Positions 8,303-16,742 of a DNA stretch of 64,000 nt are shown here, one piece after another. This DNA is from Streptomyces sp. AA1529. GTDB taxonomy: Bacteria > Actinomycetota > Actinomycetes > Streptomycetales > Streptomycetaceae. How positions within the stretch are numbered: position 1 is the first letter of the stretch; each line of letters opens with the position of its first letter. Where the stretch lies: the NCBI RefSeq assembly GCF_000280905.1, contig NZ_ALAP01000052.1:80784-144783 (forward strand), written 5' to 3'. The position numbers were made by a program, and so were the translations under genes. The notes below the pieces were generated by a model. It was not told the DNA's origin. It did not search any database and saw only the letters and a program-made list of their open reading frames with translations.

Positions 8303-8389
8303 TGGTGCCCGGAGCCGGACTTGAACCGGCACGGCCGCCGAGGGCCAACGAGGTTTAAGCTCGTCGTGTCTGCATTCCACCATCCGGGC
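8303..8389 (-). tRNA. bldA: tRNA-Leu(UAA), bldA
   Basis: The minus strand folds as a class II tRNA. The acceptor stem is GCCCGGA/TCCGGGC with discriminator A and an encoded CCA (8303-8305). The anticodon loop is CTTAAAC (8359-8353), giving anticodon UAA. There is a long variable arm, and the T-loop is GGTTCAAGTCC. In Streptomyces the tRNA decoding the rare UUA codon is bldA, a developmental and antibiotic regulator because TTA codons are confined to accessory and regulatory genes. TTA codons occur in two genes of this window (57806-58465 and 58462-59103). Confidence 0.95.
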
Positions 8390-8853
8390 ACCGGCTCCTG
8401 GACCGCGTCGTACGCCCCCGGGCGCAGACGCCCCTCCCCAGGGCGTGGGACGAGCCTATCCAGGGTCTTCCCCTGAACAGCGGATCGACAGAGCGATGTT
8501 GTCTTATTTTATTGGCAACTGACGGGCCATCAGTGTCACATGCGCCACCTCGCAGCGGTCTCCCCCCTGCGCCCGAGGCGTCAGAAATGACGGAAAGTCG
8601 CCGGTCGGTCACGGGTGTGTACGTCCCATGTCGACCAGCGGCATATGACAAGAGGGTTTGCAGCCAGGAGAGCCGGACCCGTCTCAGGGTCGTCCGTCAT
8701 ACCCAAGGATGACCGGCGGACCGGGTTCTACCTCCGAAGGCTGCCCCGGAACCAAGAGCCGCGGCGGATCCCGGCGCGCGGTTGGGACGGAACGATAGGG
8801 GCAGACGGAAAGTTCCGTCACTCACCTTCGACGTCCGACAGGAGCCCCGCGCC
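8390..8853. other. bldA/ABC-transporter intergenic region
   Basis: These 464 nt have no supported CDS. Two features stand out. One is an AT-rich hairpin, gttgtc-N10-ggcaac (8498-8519), with the loop ttattttatt. The other is the inverted repeat GTCAT-N8-ATGAC (8696-8713), about 140 nt before the ABC ATPase start and a possible response-regulator operator. Confidence 0.45.
8446..8481 (-). promoter_or_regulatory. possible bldA promoter
   Basis: Reading the minus strand, TAGGCT (8458-8453) could be a -10 element giving a transcript that starts about 57 nt before the tRNA 5' end. The -35 match (around 8476-8481) is weak. This is an assignment by position and -10 match only. Confidence 0.3.
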
Positions 8854-9669
8854 GTGACGACCAGTACCCGTCAGCAGCACACCGCGGGTGGCCCGCACCC
8901 CGGAGCCCCCGCCGACCATGCGCACTCCGGCGTCGCCGCGGCGCGCGCCACCGATCTGTCCAAGGTCTACGGCCAGGGCGAGACCCAGGTCGTCGCGCTC
9001 GACCGGATAACGGTCGACTTCCGGCAGGCCGAGTTCACCGCGATCATGGGCCCCTCGGGCTCCGGCAAGTCCACCCTCATGCACTGCATGGCCGGACTGG
9101 ACTCGATCTCCAGCGGCAGCGCCCGGATCGGCGACACCGAGCTGACCAAGCTCAAGGACAAGAAGCTGACCCAGCTGCGGCGCGACCGCATCGGCTTCAT
9201 CTTCCAGGCGTTCAACCTGCTGCCCACGCTCACCGGCCTGGAGAACATCACGCTGCCGATGGACATCGCGGGCCGCAAGCCGGACAAGGAGTGGCTGGAC
9301 CGCGTCATCCGGACCGTCGGGCTCACCGACCGGCTCAAGCACCGGCCCAATCAGCTCTCCGGCGGCCAGCAGCAGCGGGTGGCCGTCGCCCGCGCCCTCG
9401 CCTCCCGCCCGGAGATCATCTTCGGTGACGAGCCGACCGGAAACCTCGACTCCCGCGCCGGCGCCGAGGTCCTCGGCTTCCTGCGCAACTCCGTGCGGGA
9501 ACTGGGCCAGACCGTCGTGATGGTCACCCACGACCCGGTGGCCGCCGCCTACGCGGACCGGGTGGTCTTCCTCGCCGACGGCCGCATCGTCGACGACATG
9601 GCCGAGCCGACGGCCGACGGCGTGCTGGAGCGGATGAAGTCCTTCGACGCCAAGGCCCGGACGAGCTGA
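8854..9669 (+). CDS. ABC transporter ATP-binding protein (MacB/LolD type)
   Basis: This 271-residue ATPase starts at the GTG at 8854, with AGGAG at 8840-8844. Walker A is GPSGSGKST at about 66-74, the signature is LSGGQQQR, Walker B is IIFGDEPTG, and the H-loop is MVTHD. The family works with FtsX-type permeases in mechanotransmission rather than classical transport, exporting lipids, peptides or antibiotics or signalling envelope stress. The permease follows after 113 nt on the same strand, so the pair is probably one operon. The upstream IR at 8696-8713 may regulate it. Confidence 0.93.
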   Translation: MTTSTRQQHTAGGPHPGAPADHAHSGVAAARATDLSKVYGQGETQVVALDRITVDFRQAEFTAIMGPSGSGKSTLMHCMAGLDSISSGSARIGDTELTKLKDKKLTQLRRDRIGFIFQAFNLLPTLTGLENITLPMDIAGRKPDKEWLDRVIRTVGLTDRLKHRPNQLSGGQQQRVAVARALASRPEIIFGDEPTGNLDSRAGAEVLGFLRNSVRELGQTVVMVTHDPVAAAYADRVVFLADGRIVDDMAEPTADGVLERMKSFDAKARTS

Positions 9670-9782
9670 GCCGGGCGCGCGCCCGGACGTAACGGTCCGG
9701 GTCGAATCCGCCCCCGCGCTCCCGTCCCGCGCTCCCACCGCCCGTCCAGCCCACTCGCAGAAGGACCCCCCAGGACTTCCTC

Positions 9783-12317
9783 ATGCTCCGTACCGCCTTG
9801 CGCAACGTCTTCGCGCACAAGGCCCGGCTGCTGATGACGATGCTCGCCGTGCTGCTCGGCGTGGCCTTCGTCTCCGGCACCCTGGTCTTCACCTCGACCA
9901 TTTCCGACGCGTTCCACAAGAGCTCCGAGAAGGGCTACGCACACGTCGACGTCTCGATACGCCAGGACGGGGGCGACGCGCCCGAGGGCCGGGACTCGCT
10001 CTCCACGCTCGACCAGCGCGTCCTCGACAAGGCGGCCGACCTGCCCGGCGCCAAGTCCGCCACCGGCGTGGTCTCCGGCTTCGCCGCGCTCTCCGACAAG
10101 GACGGCAAACTCGTCGGCGACGGCTTCTCCACCCAGGGCGCCAACTACTACGGCGGCCGGGACGGCAAGGGCAGCGACGCGCGCTACCCGATGAAGGACG
10201 GCGCGGCACCGCGCGCGCCCGGCCAGATCGCGCTGGACGCCAAGACCGCCGAGCGCACCGGTTACCAGGTCGGCGACACCGTCCGGATGTCGGTGAACGG
10301 CCCGGTCCGCACCGAGAAGGTCACCGGCATCTTCACCACCGACGACGGCAACGTCGCCGCGGGCGGCACCCTGGTGCTGTTCGACAACACCACCGCGCAG
10401 AAGCTGTTCGCCAAGCCCGGTGAGTACACCGAGATCTCGATGCGGGCCGACCAGGGCGTCTCGCAGACGGAGCTCAAGAAGCAGGCCGCCGGCATCCTGC
10501 CGTCCGGCACCGAGGCCGTCACCGGCAAGAAGCTCGCCGACGAGGAGTCCAAGCAGATCGAGCAGGGCATGTCGGGCATGAAGACGAGCCTGCTGGCCTT
10601 CGCCGGGATCGCGCTGTTCGTCGGCATCTTCATCATCGCCAACACCTTCACCATGCTGGTCGCGCAGCGCACCAAGGAGCTGGCGCTGCTGCGCGCGGTG
10701 GGTGCCAGCCGCCGCCAGGTCACCCGCTCGGTGCTGATCGAGGCGCTGGTCGTGGGCACGGTCGCGGGGCTGGCCGGGATGGCGGCCGGCGTCGGCATCG
10801 GCGCCGGGCTGCGCTCCCTGGTGGGCAGGATGGGCACCATGCCCGACGGGCCGCTGGTGGTCGAGCCGTCCACGGTCGTCGTCTCGCTGGTCGTCGGTGT
10901 CGTCGTCACCGTCCTGGCGGCCTGGCTGCCGGCGCGGCGCGCGGCAAAGATCCCGCCGGTGGCGGCGATGGGCAGTGTCCACGCCCCGTCGACGACCCGC
11001 TCACTGATCGTCCGCAACACCATCGGCGCGCTGCTGTCGGCCGCCGGCGCGGCCCTGGTGCTGGCGGCGACCGAGATGGACGACGGCAAGGCCCCGATGG
11101 GCGGCGGTGCCGCACTGCTGCTGATCGGCGTCTTCGTGCTCACCCCGCTGCTGTCCCGCCCGCTGATCGCGGCGGCGGCCCCGGTGCTGCGGCTCTTCCA
11201 GGTCAGCGGGAAGCTGGCGCGGCAGAACGCGGTGCGCAACCCGCGGCGCACGGCCGCCACCGCCTCCGCGCTGATGGTCGGGCTGACGCTGATCACGGGT
11301 CTGACGGTGATCGCAGGCGGGGTGCAGCAGGCCATCGAGAAGATGGCGTCCGGCTCGCTGAAGGCCGACTACACGGTCTCGATGGCCAACTACACGCCGC
11401 TCTCCCCCGAGGTGGAGAAGAAGCTGGCCCGCTCGGACGAGGTCACCGCGACCTCGCCGCTGCGCAACGCGCGGTCGGAGATCGACGGCAGCACCGAGTA
11501 CCTGACGGGCGTCAACGGCTCCACCATCGCGCAGCTCACGTCCATCGACTTCACCGCGGGCGGCTGGTCCGGCGTCAGCAGCGGCAAGCAGGCGGTCGTG
11601 GACGAGGACACCGCGAAGCAGCGGGGCTGGAAGCCCGGGTCCCGGTTCGAGGTGACCTACCAGGACGGCGAGAAGGGCCGGTTCTCCGTCGCGGGCGTCT
11701 ACCACGGCAACCAGATGATCAAGGGCATCATGGTCGACAACAAGGCCGTGACCCCGCATCTGACCAAGGTCGCCGACATGCAGGTCCTCGCCAAGACGAA
11801 GGGCGGCGCGACCGACGAGGTCAAGGAGACGCTGGAGAAGCAGCTCGGCAACAACCCGGCGGTCCTCGTCCAGGACAAGAAGGACATCTCCGACGGCATC
11901 GCGCAGATGATCAACATCCTGCTGAACATGCTGTACGGGCTGCTCGCGATGGCCGTCATCGTCGCCGTCCTCGGCGTGATCAACACACTGGCCATGTCGG
12001 TCTTCGAACGCGGCCAGGAGATCGGGATGCTGCGCGCCATCGGCCTCGACCGGCGGGGGATCAAGCGGATGGTGCGGCTGGAGTCGCTCGTCATCTCGCT
12101 CTTCGGCGGCGTCCTCGGCATCGGACTGGGCGTGTTCTTCGGCTGGGCGGCCGGTGAGCTGATCTCCGGTTCGCTGGAGACCTACTCGCTCGTCCTGCCC
12201 TGGGGACGGATGGGCATCTTCCTCGCGCTGGCCGCGCTCGTGGGCGTCCTCGCCTCCCTGTGGCCCGCCCGGCGCGCGGCCCGGCTGAACATGCTGGAGG
12301 CCATCAAGACGGAGTGA
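9783..12317 (+). CDS. ABC transporter permease, FtsX/MacB family, duplicated
   Basis: This 844-residue membrane protein has the tandem layout of large actinobacterial FtsX permeases. A transmembrane helix lies at 15-38, then a large extracytoplasmic MacB-core-like domain (about 40-255), three helices (265-385), a second N-terminal-type helix near 410-430 and another helix around 500. A second external domain (540-700) and three final helices (715-835) follow. The motifs ELALLRAVGASRRQV and EIGMLRAIGLDRRGI are the cytoplasmic loops that contact the ATPase. It ends before a strong hairpin at 12361-12391. The substrate is not predictable. Confidence 0.92.
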   Translation: MLRTALRNVFAHKARLLMTMLAVLLGVAFVSGTLVFTSTISDAFHKSSEKGYAHVDVSIRQDGGDAPEGRDSLSTLDQRVLDKAADLPGAKSATGVVSGFAALSDKDGKLVGDGFSTQGANYYGGRDGKGSDARYPMKDGAAPRAPGQIALDAKTAERTGYQVGDTVRMSVNGPVRTEKVTGIFTTDDGNVAAGGTLVLFDNTTAQKLFAKPGEYTEISMRADQGVSQTELKKQAAGILPSGTEAVTGKKLADEESKQIEQGMSGMKTSLLAFAGIALFVGIFIIANTFTMLVAQRTKELALLRAVGASRRQVTRSVLIEALVVGTVAGLAGMAAGVGIGAGLRSLVGRMGTMPDGPLVVEPSTVVVSLVVGVVVTVLAAWLPARRAAKIPPVAAMGSVHAPSTTRSLIVRNTIGALLSAAGAALVLAATEMDDGKAPMGGGAALLLIGVFVLTPLLSRPLIAAAAPVLRLFQVSGKLARQNAVRNPRRTAATASALMVGLTLITGLTVIAGGVQQAIEKMASGSLKADYTVSMANYTPLSPEVEKKLARSDEVTATSPLRNARSEIDGSTEYLTGVNGSTIAQLTSIDFTAGGWSGVSSGKQAVVDEDTAKQRGWKPGSRFEVTYQDGEKGRFSVAGVYHGNQMIKGIMVDNKAVTPHLTKVADMQVLAKTKGGATDEVKETLEKQLGNNPAVLVQDKKDISDGIAQMINILLNMLYGLLAMAVIVAVLGVINTLAMSVFERGQEIGMLRAIGLDRRGIKRMVRLESLVISLFGGVLGIGLGVFFGWAAGELISGSLETYSLVLPWGRMGIFLALAALVGVLASLWPARRAARLNMLEAIKTE

Positions 12318-12360
12318 CCGGGTCGCTCCCGGCCCGTCCGGGAGACCGGACCCCGCACAC

Positions 12361-12391
12361 GTGCGCCCCCTCCGCTCCGGAGGGGGCGCAC
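12361..12391. terminator. terminator hairpin after ABC operon
   Basis: A perfect 14-bp GC stem (12361-12374 with 12378-12391) closes a 3-nt loop, 43 nt after the permease stop and before the convergent cfa gene. It is probably used from both sides. Confidence 0.8.
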
Positions 12392-12527
12392 GCATGTGCG
12401 GCACGGGCCGCCGGGCGGGCGCCCCGGACGCCGCCGGACCCGCCGGTTCCGTCGGGCCGGGTCGGACCCGCCGGGATCCGCCGGCCCCGCACCGGGACGT
12501 CCGTCAGGGCCGCACCGGGAACAGCCG

Positions 12528-13889
12528 TCAGGCCCGGGCCTCCGCGTCGGCCGTCCACCGCCGGGTGCGCAGCGGCAGGCCGGAGGCGCCGGACTCCGGG
12601 GTCCGTACGGCCAGCACCTGGTTGACGCCGATGCGGTTGCGTTCGAAGGCGAGGGCCGAGGCGGCCATGTAGAGCCGCCACACCCGGGCCCGTCCGGGGG
12701 TGGTGAGCCGGGTCGCGCGGGCGAAGTCCGCCTCCAGGTTCCGCACCCAGGCGCGCAGCGTCAGCGCGTAGTGCTCGCGCAGCGACTCGACGTCCCGCAC
12801 CTCGAAGCCGGCCCGCTCCAGCAGTCCCACGGTGCGCCCGACGGGGGCGAGCTCCCCGTCGGGGAAGACGTAGGCGTCGATGAACGGGTCCACCGCGTAG
12901 ACCTCTTCGTCGGCGAGCGGGCGCCGGGCGATCTGGTGGTTGAGCAGCCGTCCGCCCGGCCGCAGGAGGGCGTGCAGATCGTCGGCGTACTCGCGGTAGC
13001 GGGCGGAGCCGACGTGTTCGGCCATGCCGACGGACGAGACGGCGTCGTAGGGGCCGTCGTCGATCTCGCGGTAGTCCTGGACGCGGATCTCGACCCGGTC
13101 CGTCAGCCCTTCCTCGGCGATCCGCTTGCGGCCGTGGGCGGCCTGTTCACGGGAGAGGGTGACGGCGACGGCACGCACGCCGTACTCGCGCGCGGCGTGC
13201 AGGACGAGCGACCCCCAGCCGCCGCCGACGTCCAGCAGCCGCTCGCCCGGGCGCAGCGCGAGCTTGCGGCAGATCAGGTCGATCTTGTCGCGCTGGGCCT
13301 CCTCCAGGGTGCCGTCCGGCTGCCAGTAGGCGCAGGAGTAGACCATGCTCGGCCCCAGCACCAGTGCGTAGAAGTCGTTGCCGACGTCGTAGTGGTGGCT
13401 GATGGCCTCGCGGTCCCTGCCGAGGGTGTGGCGCAGGCCGGTGCGGCGCCGGGCCTCCTCGGCGGGCGGTGGGGGCGGCAGTCCGGGACCGGCCAGCCGC
13501 AGCAGTTCGGCGGCGGCGCGGCGGGCCGCCGGGTCGCGTGCCAGGGACAGCGCGCCGCCCGCCCAGCCGGTGCCGAAGGCGGGCGCCTCGTCGGTGCCGG
13601 AGGTGAGCTCGCCCTGTTCGTCCCGCTCCCAGATCAGGCCGGCCAGCAGGTCGAGCGCCTGGTAGAGGTCGCCCTCGACATCGAGATCGCCGGCCACCCA
13701 GGCCCGGGCCAGTCCCAGCTCGCCCGGCCGCCACAGCACCCGGCGCAGCGCGCGGCGGCTGCGGACGATCAGGACGGGGGCATCGGGCGGGCCGGCCTCG
13801 CTGCGGTCCCACGCCCGCACCCGTACCGGGAGCGGGACCCCGAGCAGTTGCTCCGCGAGCGCGACGATCCGTTCAGCGGCACCGGCCAT
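12528..13889 (-). CDS. cfa: cyclopropane-fatty-acyl-phospholipid synthase family methyltransferase
   Basis: This 453-residue SAM-dependent methyltransferase starts at the ATG at 13889, with GGAGG upstream. The N-terminal 170 residues form the lipid-binding domain. The catalytic domain has SAM motif I LLDVGGGWGSLVLHA, the family motif HYDVGNDFYALVLGPSMVYSCAYW, and ERDEQGE- and EHVGSARY-like segments that position bicarbonate and substrate. Family members add a methylene to unsaturated phospholipid acyl chains at the membrane. It is monocistronic, bounded by hairpins at 12361-12391 and 14006-14045. Confidence 0.9.
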   Translation of the reverse strand: MAGAAERIVALAEQLLGVPLPVRVRAWDRSEAGPPDAPVLIVRSRRALRRVLWRPGELGLARAWVAGDLDVEGDLYQALDLLAGLIWERDEQGELTSGTDEAPAFGTGWAGGALSLARDPAARRAAAELLRLAGPGLPPPPPAEEARRRTGLRHTLGRDREAISHHYDVGNDFYALVLGPSMVYSCAYWQPDGTLEEAQRDKIDLICRKLALRPGERLLDVGGGWGSLVLHAAREYGVRAVAVTLSREQAAHGRKRIAEEGLTDRVEIRVQDYREIDDGPYDAVSSVGMAEHVGSARYREYADDLHALLRPGGRLLNHQIARRPLADEEVYAVDPFIDAYVFPDGELAPVGRTVGLLERAGFEVRDVESLREHYALTLRAWVRNLEADFARATRLTTPGRARVWRLYMAASALAFERNRIGVNQVLAVRTPESGASGLPLRTRRWTADAEARA

Positions 13890-14005
13890 AGAGCACACCT
13901 CCGTGTCAGGAAGGGGTGGATTCCCCGTACACGTAACGCGCGCGGGGGGTGGGTGTATGCCCACTGTGCCCAACGGACCGGCGCTTCGACCGCGGTGGAA
14001 ACGGC

Positions 14006-14045
14006 GAGAGGGGCGTGAGCCCCACGGATGGCTCACGCCCCTCTC
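14006..14045. terminator. terminator hairpin between ndh and cfa
   Basis: A perfect 16-bp stem (14006-14021 with 14030-14045) closes an 8-nt loop, 76 nt beyond the ndh stop. It separates the two co-directional minus-strand genes. Confidence 0.85.
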
Positions 14046-14120
14046 GGACGTGCACGAAGGTCGCGGACCGGGTCCGCGGCCGGTGCCGGCCGGCCCGTGC
14101 CGGGCCGGCCGGTTTCCGGA

Positions 14121-15569
14121 TCAGGAGGAGGCTGCCGCCTTCTCGTTCCTGTCCTCGACCGGGCTGTCGGCGCGGCTGTCGGCGGACGCCTTGCCGGTGT
14201 CGGCGGACGCGGAGGCCTCCGCCTTGGCGAGGGCTGCCGCGGTCACGGGTGCCGCCGCCTCGTAGAACTCACCCCGCGGGTGCTCCATGGCACCCAGCGA
14301 GACGACCTCGCGCTTGAGGAACATGCCGAGCGTCCAGTCGGCGAAGACCCGGATCTTGCGGTTCCAGGTGGGCACCGCCATGCCGTGGTAGGCACGGTGG
14401 AAGTACCAGGCCAGCCGGCCGCGCAGCTTGATCCGCGTCTTGCCGAAGACGATCATCGCGACGCCCTTGTGCAGGCCGAGGCCCGCGACGGCGCCCTTGT
14501 TGGCGTGCTTGTACTTGCCCTGCGGGAAGCCGCGCAGGCCGGAGATGACGTTGTCCCCGAGCACCTTGGACTGGCGCAGCGCGTGCTGCGCGTTGGGCGG
14601 GCAGAACGCGCCCTCCTTGCCGGCGGCCAGGTCCGGGACCTGCGCGTTGTCACCCGCGGCCCAGGCGTAGTCCATGCCCTTGACCTGCATGCTCGCGTCC
14701 ACGTCGACATGGCCCTTGGGTCCCAGGGGCAGGCCGAAGCGGGAGAGCACCGGGTTGGGCTTGACGCCCGCGGTCCACACGATGGTGCTGGAGTCGACCT
14801 CCAGGCCGTTCTTGAGCACCACGTGGCCGTCCACGCAGGACTCCATCGAAGTGTTCAGGTAGACCTCGACGCCGCGCTTCTTGAGGTGCTCCAGGCCCCA
14901 CTCGCCCAGCTTCGGGCCGACCTCGGGGAGGATCCCGGGGGCCGCGTCGACGAGGACGAACCGCATGTCCTCGCGCTTGACGTTGGGGTAGTACTTGGCG
15001 GCGTCCCTGGCCATGTCCTCGACCTCGCCGATGGTCTCGGCTCCGGCGAACCCGCCGCCGATGAAGACGAAGGTGAGGGCCTTGCGGCGGGCGTCCTCGT
15101 CCTGGGTGGAGTCCGCCTTGTCGAACTGCTCCAGGACGTGGTTGCGCAGGCCGATGGCCTCCTCCACGCCCTTCATGCCGATGCCGTTCTCCGCCAGCCC
15201 CGGCACCGGGAAGGTGCGCGAGACGGCGCCCATCGCGATGACCAGGTAGTCGAACGGCAGCTCGTAGGCGTCGCCGACCAGCGGCGACACACTGGCGACC
15301 TTGCGGTCCTGGTCGATCGAGGTGACCCGGCCGGTGAGGACCTCCGCCTTGGGGAGCACGCGTCGCAGGGGGACCACGACATGGCGGGGTGAGATGCTGC
15401 CGGCGGCGGCTTCGGGGAGGAAGGGCTGGTACGTCATGTACGACCGCGGGTCGACGACCGTGACGGTCGCCTCGCCGTAGCGCATCTTCTTCAGGATGCG
15501 CCGCGCTGCGTACAGACCGACGTACCCGCCACCCACTACGAGGATTCGGGGACGCTCCGTGGTGCTCAT
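14121..15569 (-). CDS. ndh: type II NADH dehydrogenase (NDH-2)
   Basis: This 482-residue membrane-associated flavoenzyme oxidises NADH and reduces menaquinone without pumping protons. The FAD-binding Rossmann motif is ILVVGGGYVGLYAAR (about 9-23) and the NADH-binding motif is FVFIGGGFAGAE (about 174-185). FAD contacts include WAAGDNAQVPD, and the C-terminal region is amphipathic for membrane docking. The last 45 residues are a low-complexity Ala/Asp/Glu tail. The start is the ATG at 15569 by family length. Its ribosome site is weak, and an in-frame GTG 33 nt upstream is an alternative. Two Rex-like sites lie upstream, consistent with NADH/NAD-responsive control known for ndh in Streptomyces. 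Confidence 0.93.
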   Translation of the reverse strand: MSTTERPRILVVGGGYVGLYAARRILKKMRYGEATVTVVDPRSYMTYQPFLPEAAAGSISPRHVVVPLRRVLPKAEVLTGRVTSIDQDRKVASVSPLVGDAYELPFDYLVIAMGAVSRTFPVPGLAENGIGMKGVEEAIGLRNHVLEQFDKADSTQDEDARRKALTFVFIGGGFAGAETIGEVEDMARDAAKYYPNVKREDMRFVLVDAAPGILPEVGPKLGEWGLEHLKKRGVEVYLNTSMESCVDGHVVLKNGLEVDSSTIVWTAGVKPNPVLSRFGLPLGPKGHVDVDASMQVKGMDYAWAAGDNAQVPDLAAGKEGAFCPPNAQHALRQSKVLGDNVISGLRGFPQGKYKHANKGAVAGLGLHKGVAMIVFGKTRIKLRGRLAWYFHRAYHGMAVPTWNRKIRVFADWTLGMFLKREVVSLGAMEHPRGEFYEAAAPVTAAALAKAEASASADTGKASADSRADSPVEDRNEKAAASS

Positions 15570-15604
15570 GGAATCGAGTATCCACCCATCCCGGGGGGTC
15601 ACTT

Positions 15605-15620
15605 CGTGAGGGCCTTCACA
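15605..15620. promoter_or_regulatory. Rex operator-like site, ndh-proximal
   Basis: CGTGAG-GGCC-TTCACA resembles the Rex consensus TGTGAAC-NNN-TTCACA, with one good half and one degenerate half. It lies 36 nt upstream of the ndh start. Confidence 0.45.
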
Positions 15621-15640
15621 AGGATCGGTGGACCCTCTGC

Positions 15641-15850
15641 TACACTCCGCCGCCCGTGATCGAGCCCACAGGCTCGCCGTGGCACCCCTGCACCGCGTGA
15701 ACCGTTGACACGCCTCTTGAGCTGCGGGGATCAGCACCCCTTGAAGGGAGCCGCCGCACAGCGGTGGAACCGCGCACATCCGGCGCGGCGGCGGCACATC
15801 CGGAACCGTGCCTTCCACGAGGAAAACCAGGGCCCACCGGGCCCTTTCTC
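15641..15850 (+). ncRNA. candidate structured RNA or long ndh leader region
   Basis: On the plus strand, TGCTACACT (extended -10, TACACT 15641-15646) could start a transcript near 15653 that ends at the hairpin 15829-15845. The stretch is rich in stable stems, such as CGAGCC-CACA-GGCTCG and CCGCCGC-ACA-GCGGTGG. It also carries gcacatccgg twice. The opposite strand would be the long 5' leader of ndh if the distal Rex site marks its promoter. I do not recognise an RNA family. Confidence 0.25.
15829..15850. terminator. bidirectional hairpin with T-runs
   Basis: AGGGCCC-ACC-GGGCCCT is a perfect 7-bp stem. It is followed by tttctc on the plus strand and, read on the minus strand, by ggttttcc. True U-runs are rare in this genome. 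It could end a plus-strand RNA or attenuate a minus-strand ndh leader. Confidence 0.55.
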
Positions 15851-15851
15851 A

Positions 15852-15867
15852 TGTGAATCAATTCACG
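15852..15867. promoter_or_regulatory. Rex operator-like site, ndh-distal
   Basis: TGTGAA-TCAA-TTCACG is nearly a perfect Rex operator, 283 nt upstream of the ndh start and just beyond a symmetric hairpin with flanking T-runs. It probably marks a distal ndh promoter. Rex control of ndh is established for S. coelicolor; its use here is inferred. Confidence 0.65.
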
Positions 15868-16019
15868 AAACTCGTCCGCCCGGGCGGGCGCGGGGCGCCG
15901 CGAAGGCCGCTTCACACCTATCAGCAGAGTGCCGGCCCGCTCAACTGAGAGCCATCGAGCCCCCTCGACCGGGCCCGCCGGGGCGCCCCGCCGGAGCGCG
16001 ACGGCCCGCCGCCGAAGGG

Positions 16020-16055
16020 TTGACGGTGCCGTACTGGGCGGTAACACTGCCCGGA
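16020..16055 (+). promoter_or_regulatory. leaderless promoter
   Basis: TTGACG (16020-16025) and TAACAC (16042-16047), 16 nt apart, place the transcription start at or next to the A of the ATG at 16055. There is no ribosome site, so the mRNA is probably leaderless. Confidence 0.7.
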
Positions 16056-16708
16056 TGGCGATCACCAAGGGCAAGGGCAAGGGCACAGCCGCGTTCGCCG
16101 TGCTGGCCGCCGCGGACCTGTACGCCACCGCGAGGTCCCCGCGCGGCCCGGCACGCGCCGCCAAGCCCCTCCTGATGCCCGCGCTCGCCGCCCACGCCCG
16201 CGACGCCGCGCAGCCCGCGCGCCCGCCGGCCGCCCTGCTGGCCGGGCTCGCCTGCGCCACCGCAGGCGACACCGCCCTGCTGTGGGACCGCCACCAGCGC
16301 GCCCTGCTGACCGGCATGGCCGCCTTCCTCGGCACCCAACTCAGCTACACCGCGGGCATGACGACCCGGCTCGGCGCCGTCCGCGGACTGCGCGCCCGGC
16401 CCCGGCGCGCGCTGGCGGCGTTCGCCGCCTGGGGCGCCGCCAACGCGGTGCTCGCACCCACCCTGGAGCGGCGCCTGCGGCTCCCGGTGGCCGGCTACAG
16501 CCTGGCGCTCACCGCGATGGGCGCCGCCGCGCTCGGCGTCGGGGGCAAGGTCGCCACCGGCGCGATGGCCTTCATCGCCTCCGACGCGCTGATCGGGCTG
16601 CAGGCCGCGGGGCACGAGTTCCCGTCCCAGGAGGTGCTGATCATGGCCGGGTACCTGCTGGGGCAGTACCTGATCACCGAGGGCTGGCTGGAGCGCGCCC
16701 CGTCCTGA
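16055..16708 (+). CDS. lysoplasmalogenase-like (YhhN/TMEM86) membrane protein
   Basis: This encodes 217 residues with about seven or eight hydrophobic helices. Family-type polar residues within helices include ATAGDTALLW (near 70), GTQLSYTAGM and FIASDALIGL; the Asp residues in these are conserved in the YhhN family. Eukaryotic and some bacterial members hydrolyse lysoplasmalogen vinyl-ether bonds, and the activity in Streptomyces is not established. The ATG at 16055 is read from a leaderless promoter. The P450 gene begins 34 nt after its stop. Confidence 0.8.
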   Translation: MAITKGKGKGTAAFAVLAAADLYATARSPRGPARAAKPLLMPALAAHARDAAQPARPPAALLAGLACATAGDTALLWDRHQRALLTGMAAFLGTQLSYTAGMTTRLGAVRGLRARPRRALAAFAAWGAANAVLAPTLERRLRLPVAGYSLALTAMGAAALGVGGKVATGAMAFIASDALIGLQAAGHEFPSQEVLIMAGYLLGQYLITEGWLERAPS

Positions 16709-16742
16709 GCCCACACCGCCGGGAGCGCATACCGTCGTAGCC

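Larger units (their letters stand above)
15570..16054. other. ndh/lysoplasmalogenase divergent intergenic region
   Basis: These 485 nt have no supported protein gene. They contain two Rex-like sites, the structured segment and hairpin, and on the right a canonical promoter for the gene at 16055. The frames that cross it lack coding character. Confidence 0.55.

Noticed and set aside
8303..8389. Integrated element using bldA or tRNA-Gln as attachment site
   Set aside because: No integrase gene, no second copy of the tRNA 3' end and no excisionase-like genes are seen next to either tRNA.
15705..16175. Plus-strand ORF starting TTGACACGC upstream of the lysoplasmalogenase-like gene
   Set aside because: Poor coding bias, TTG start without ribosome site, and it overlaps the canonical leaderless promoter at 16020-16047.
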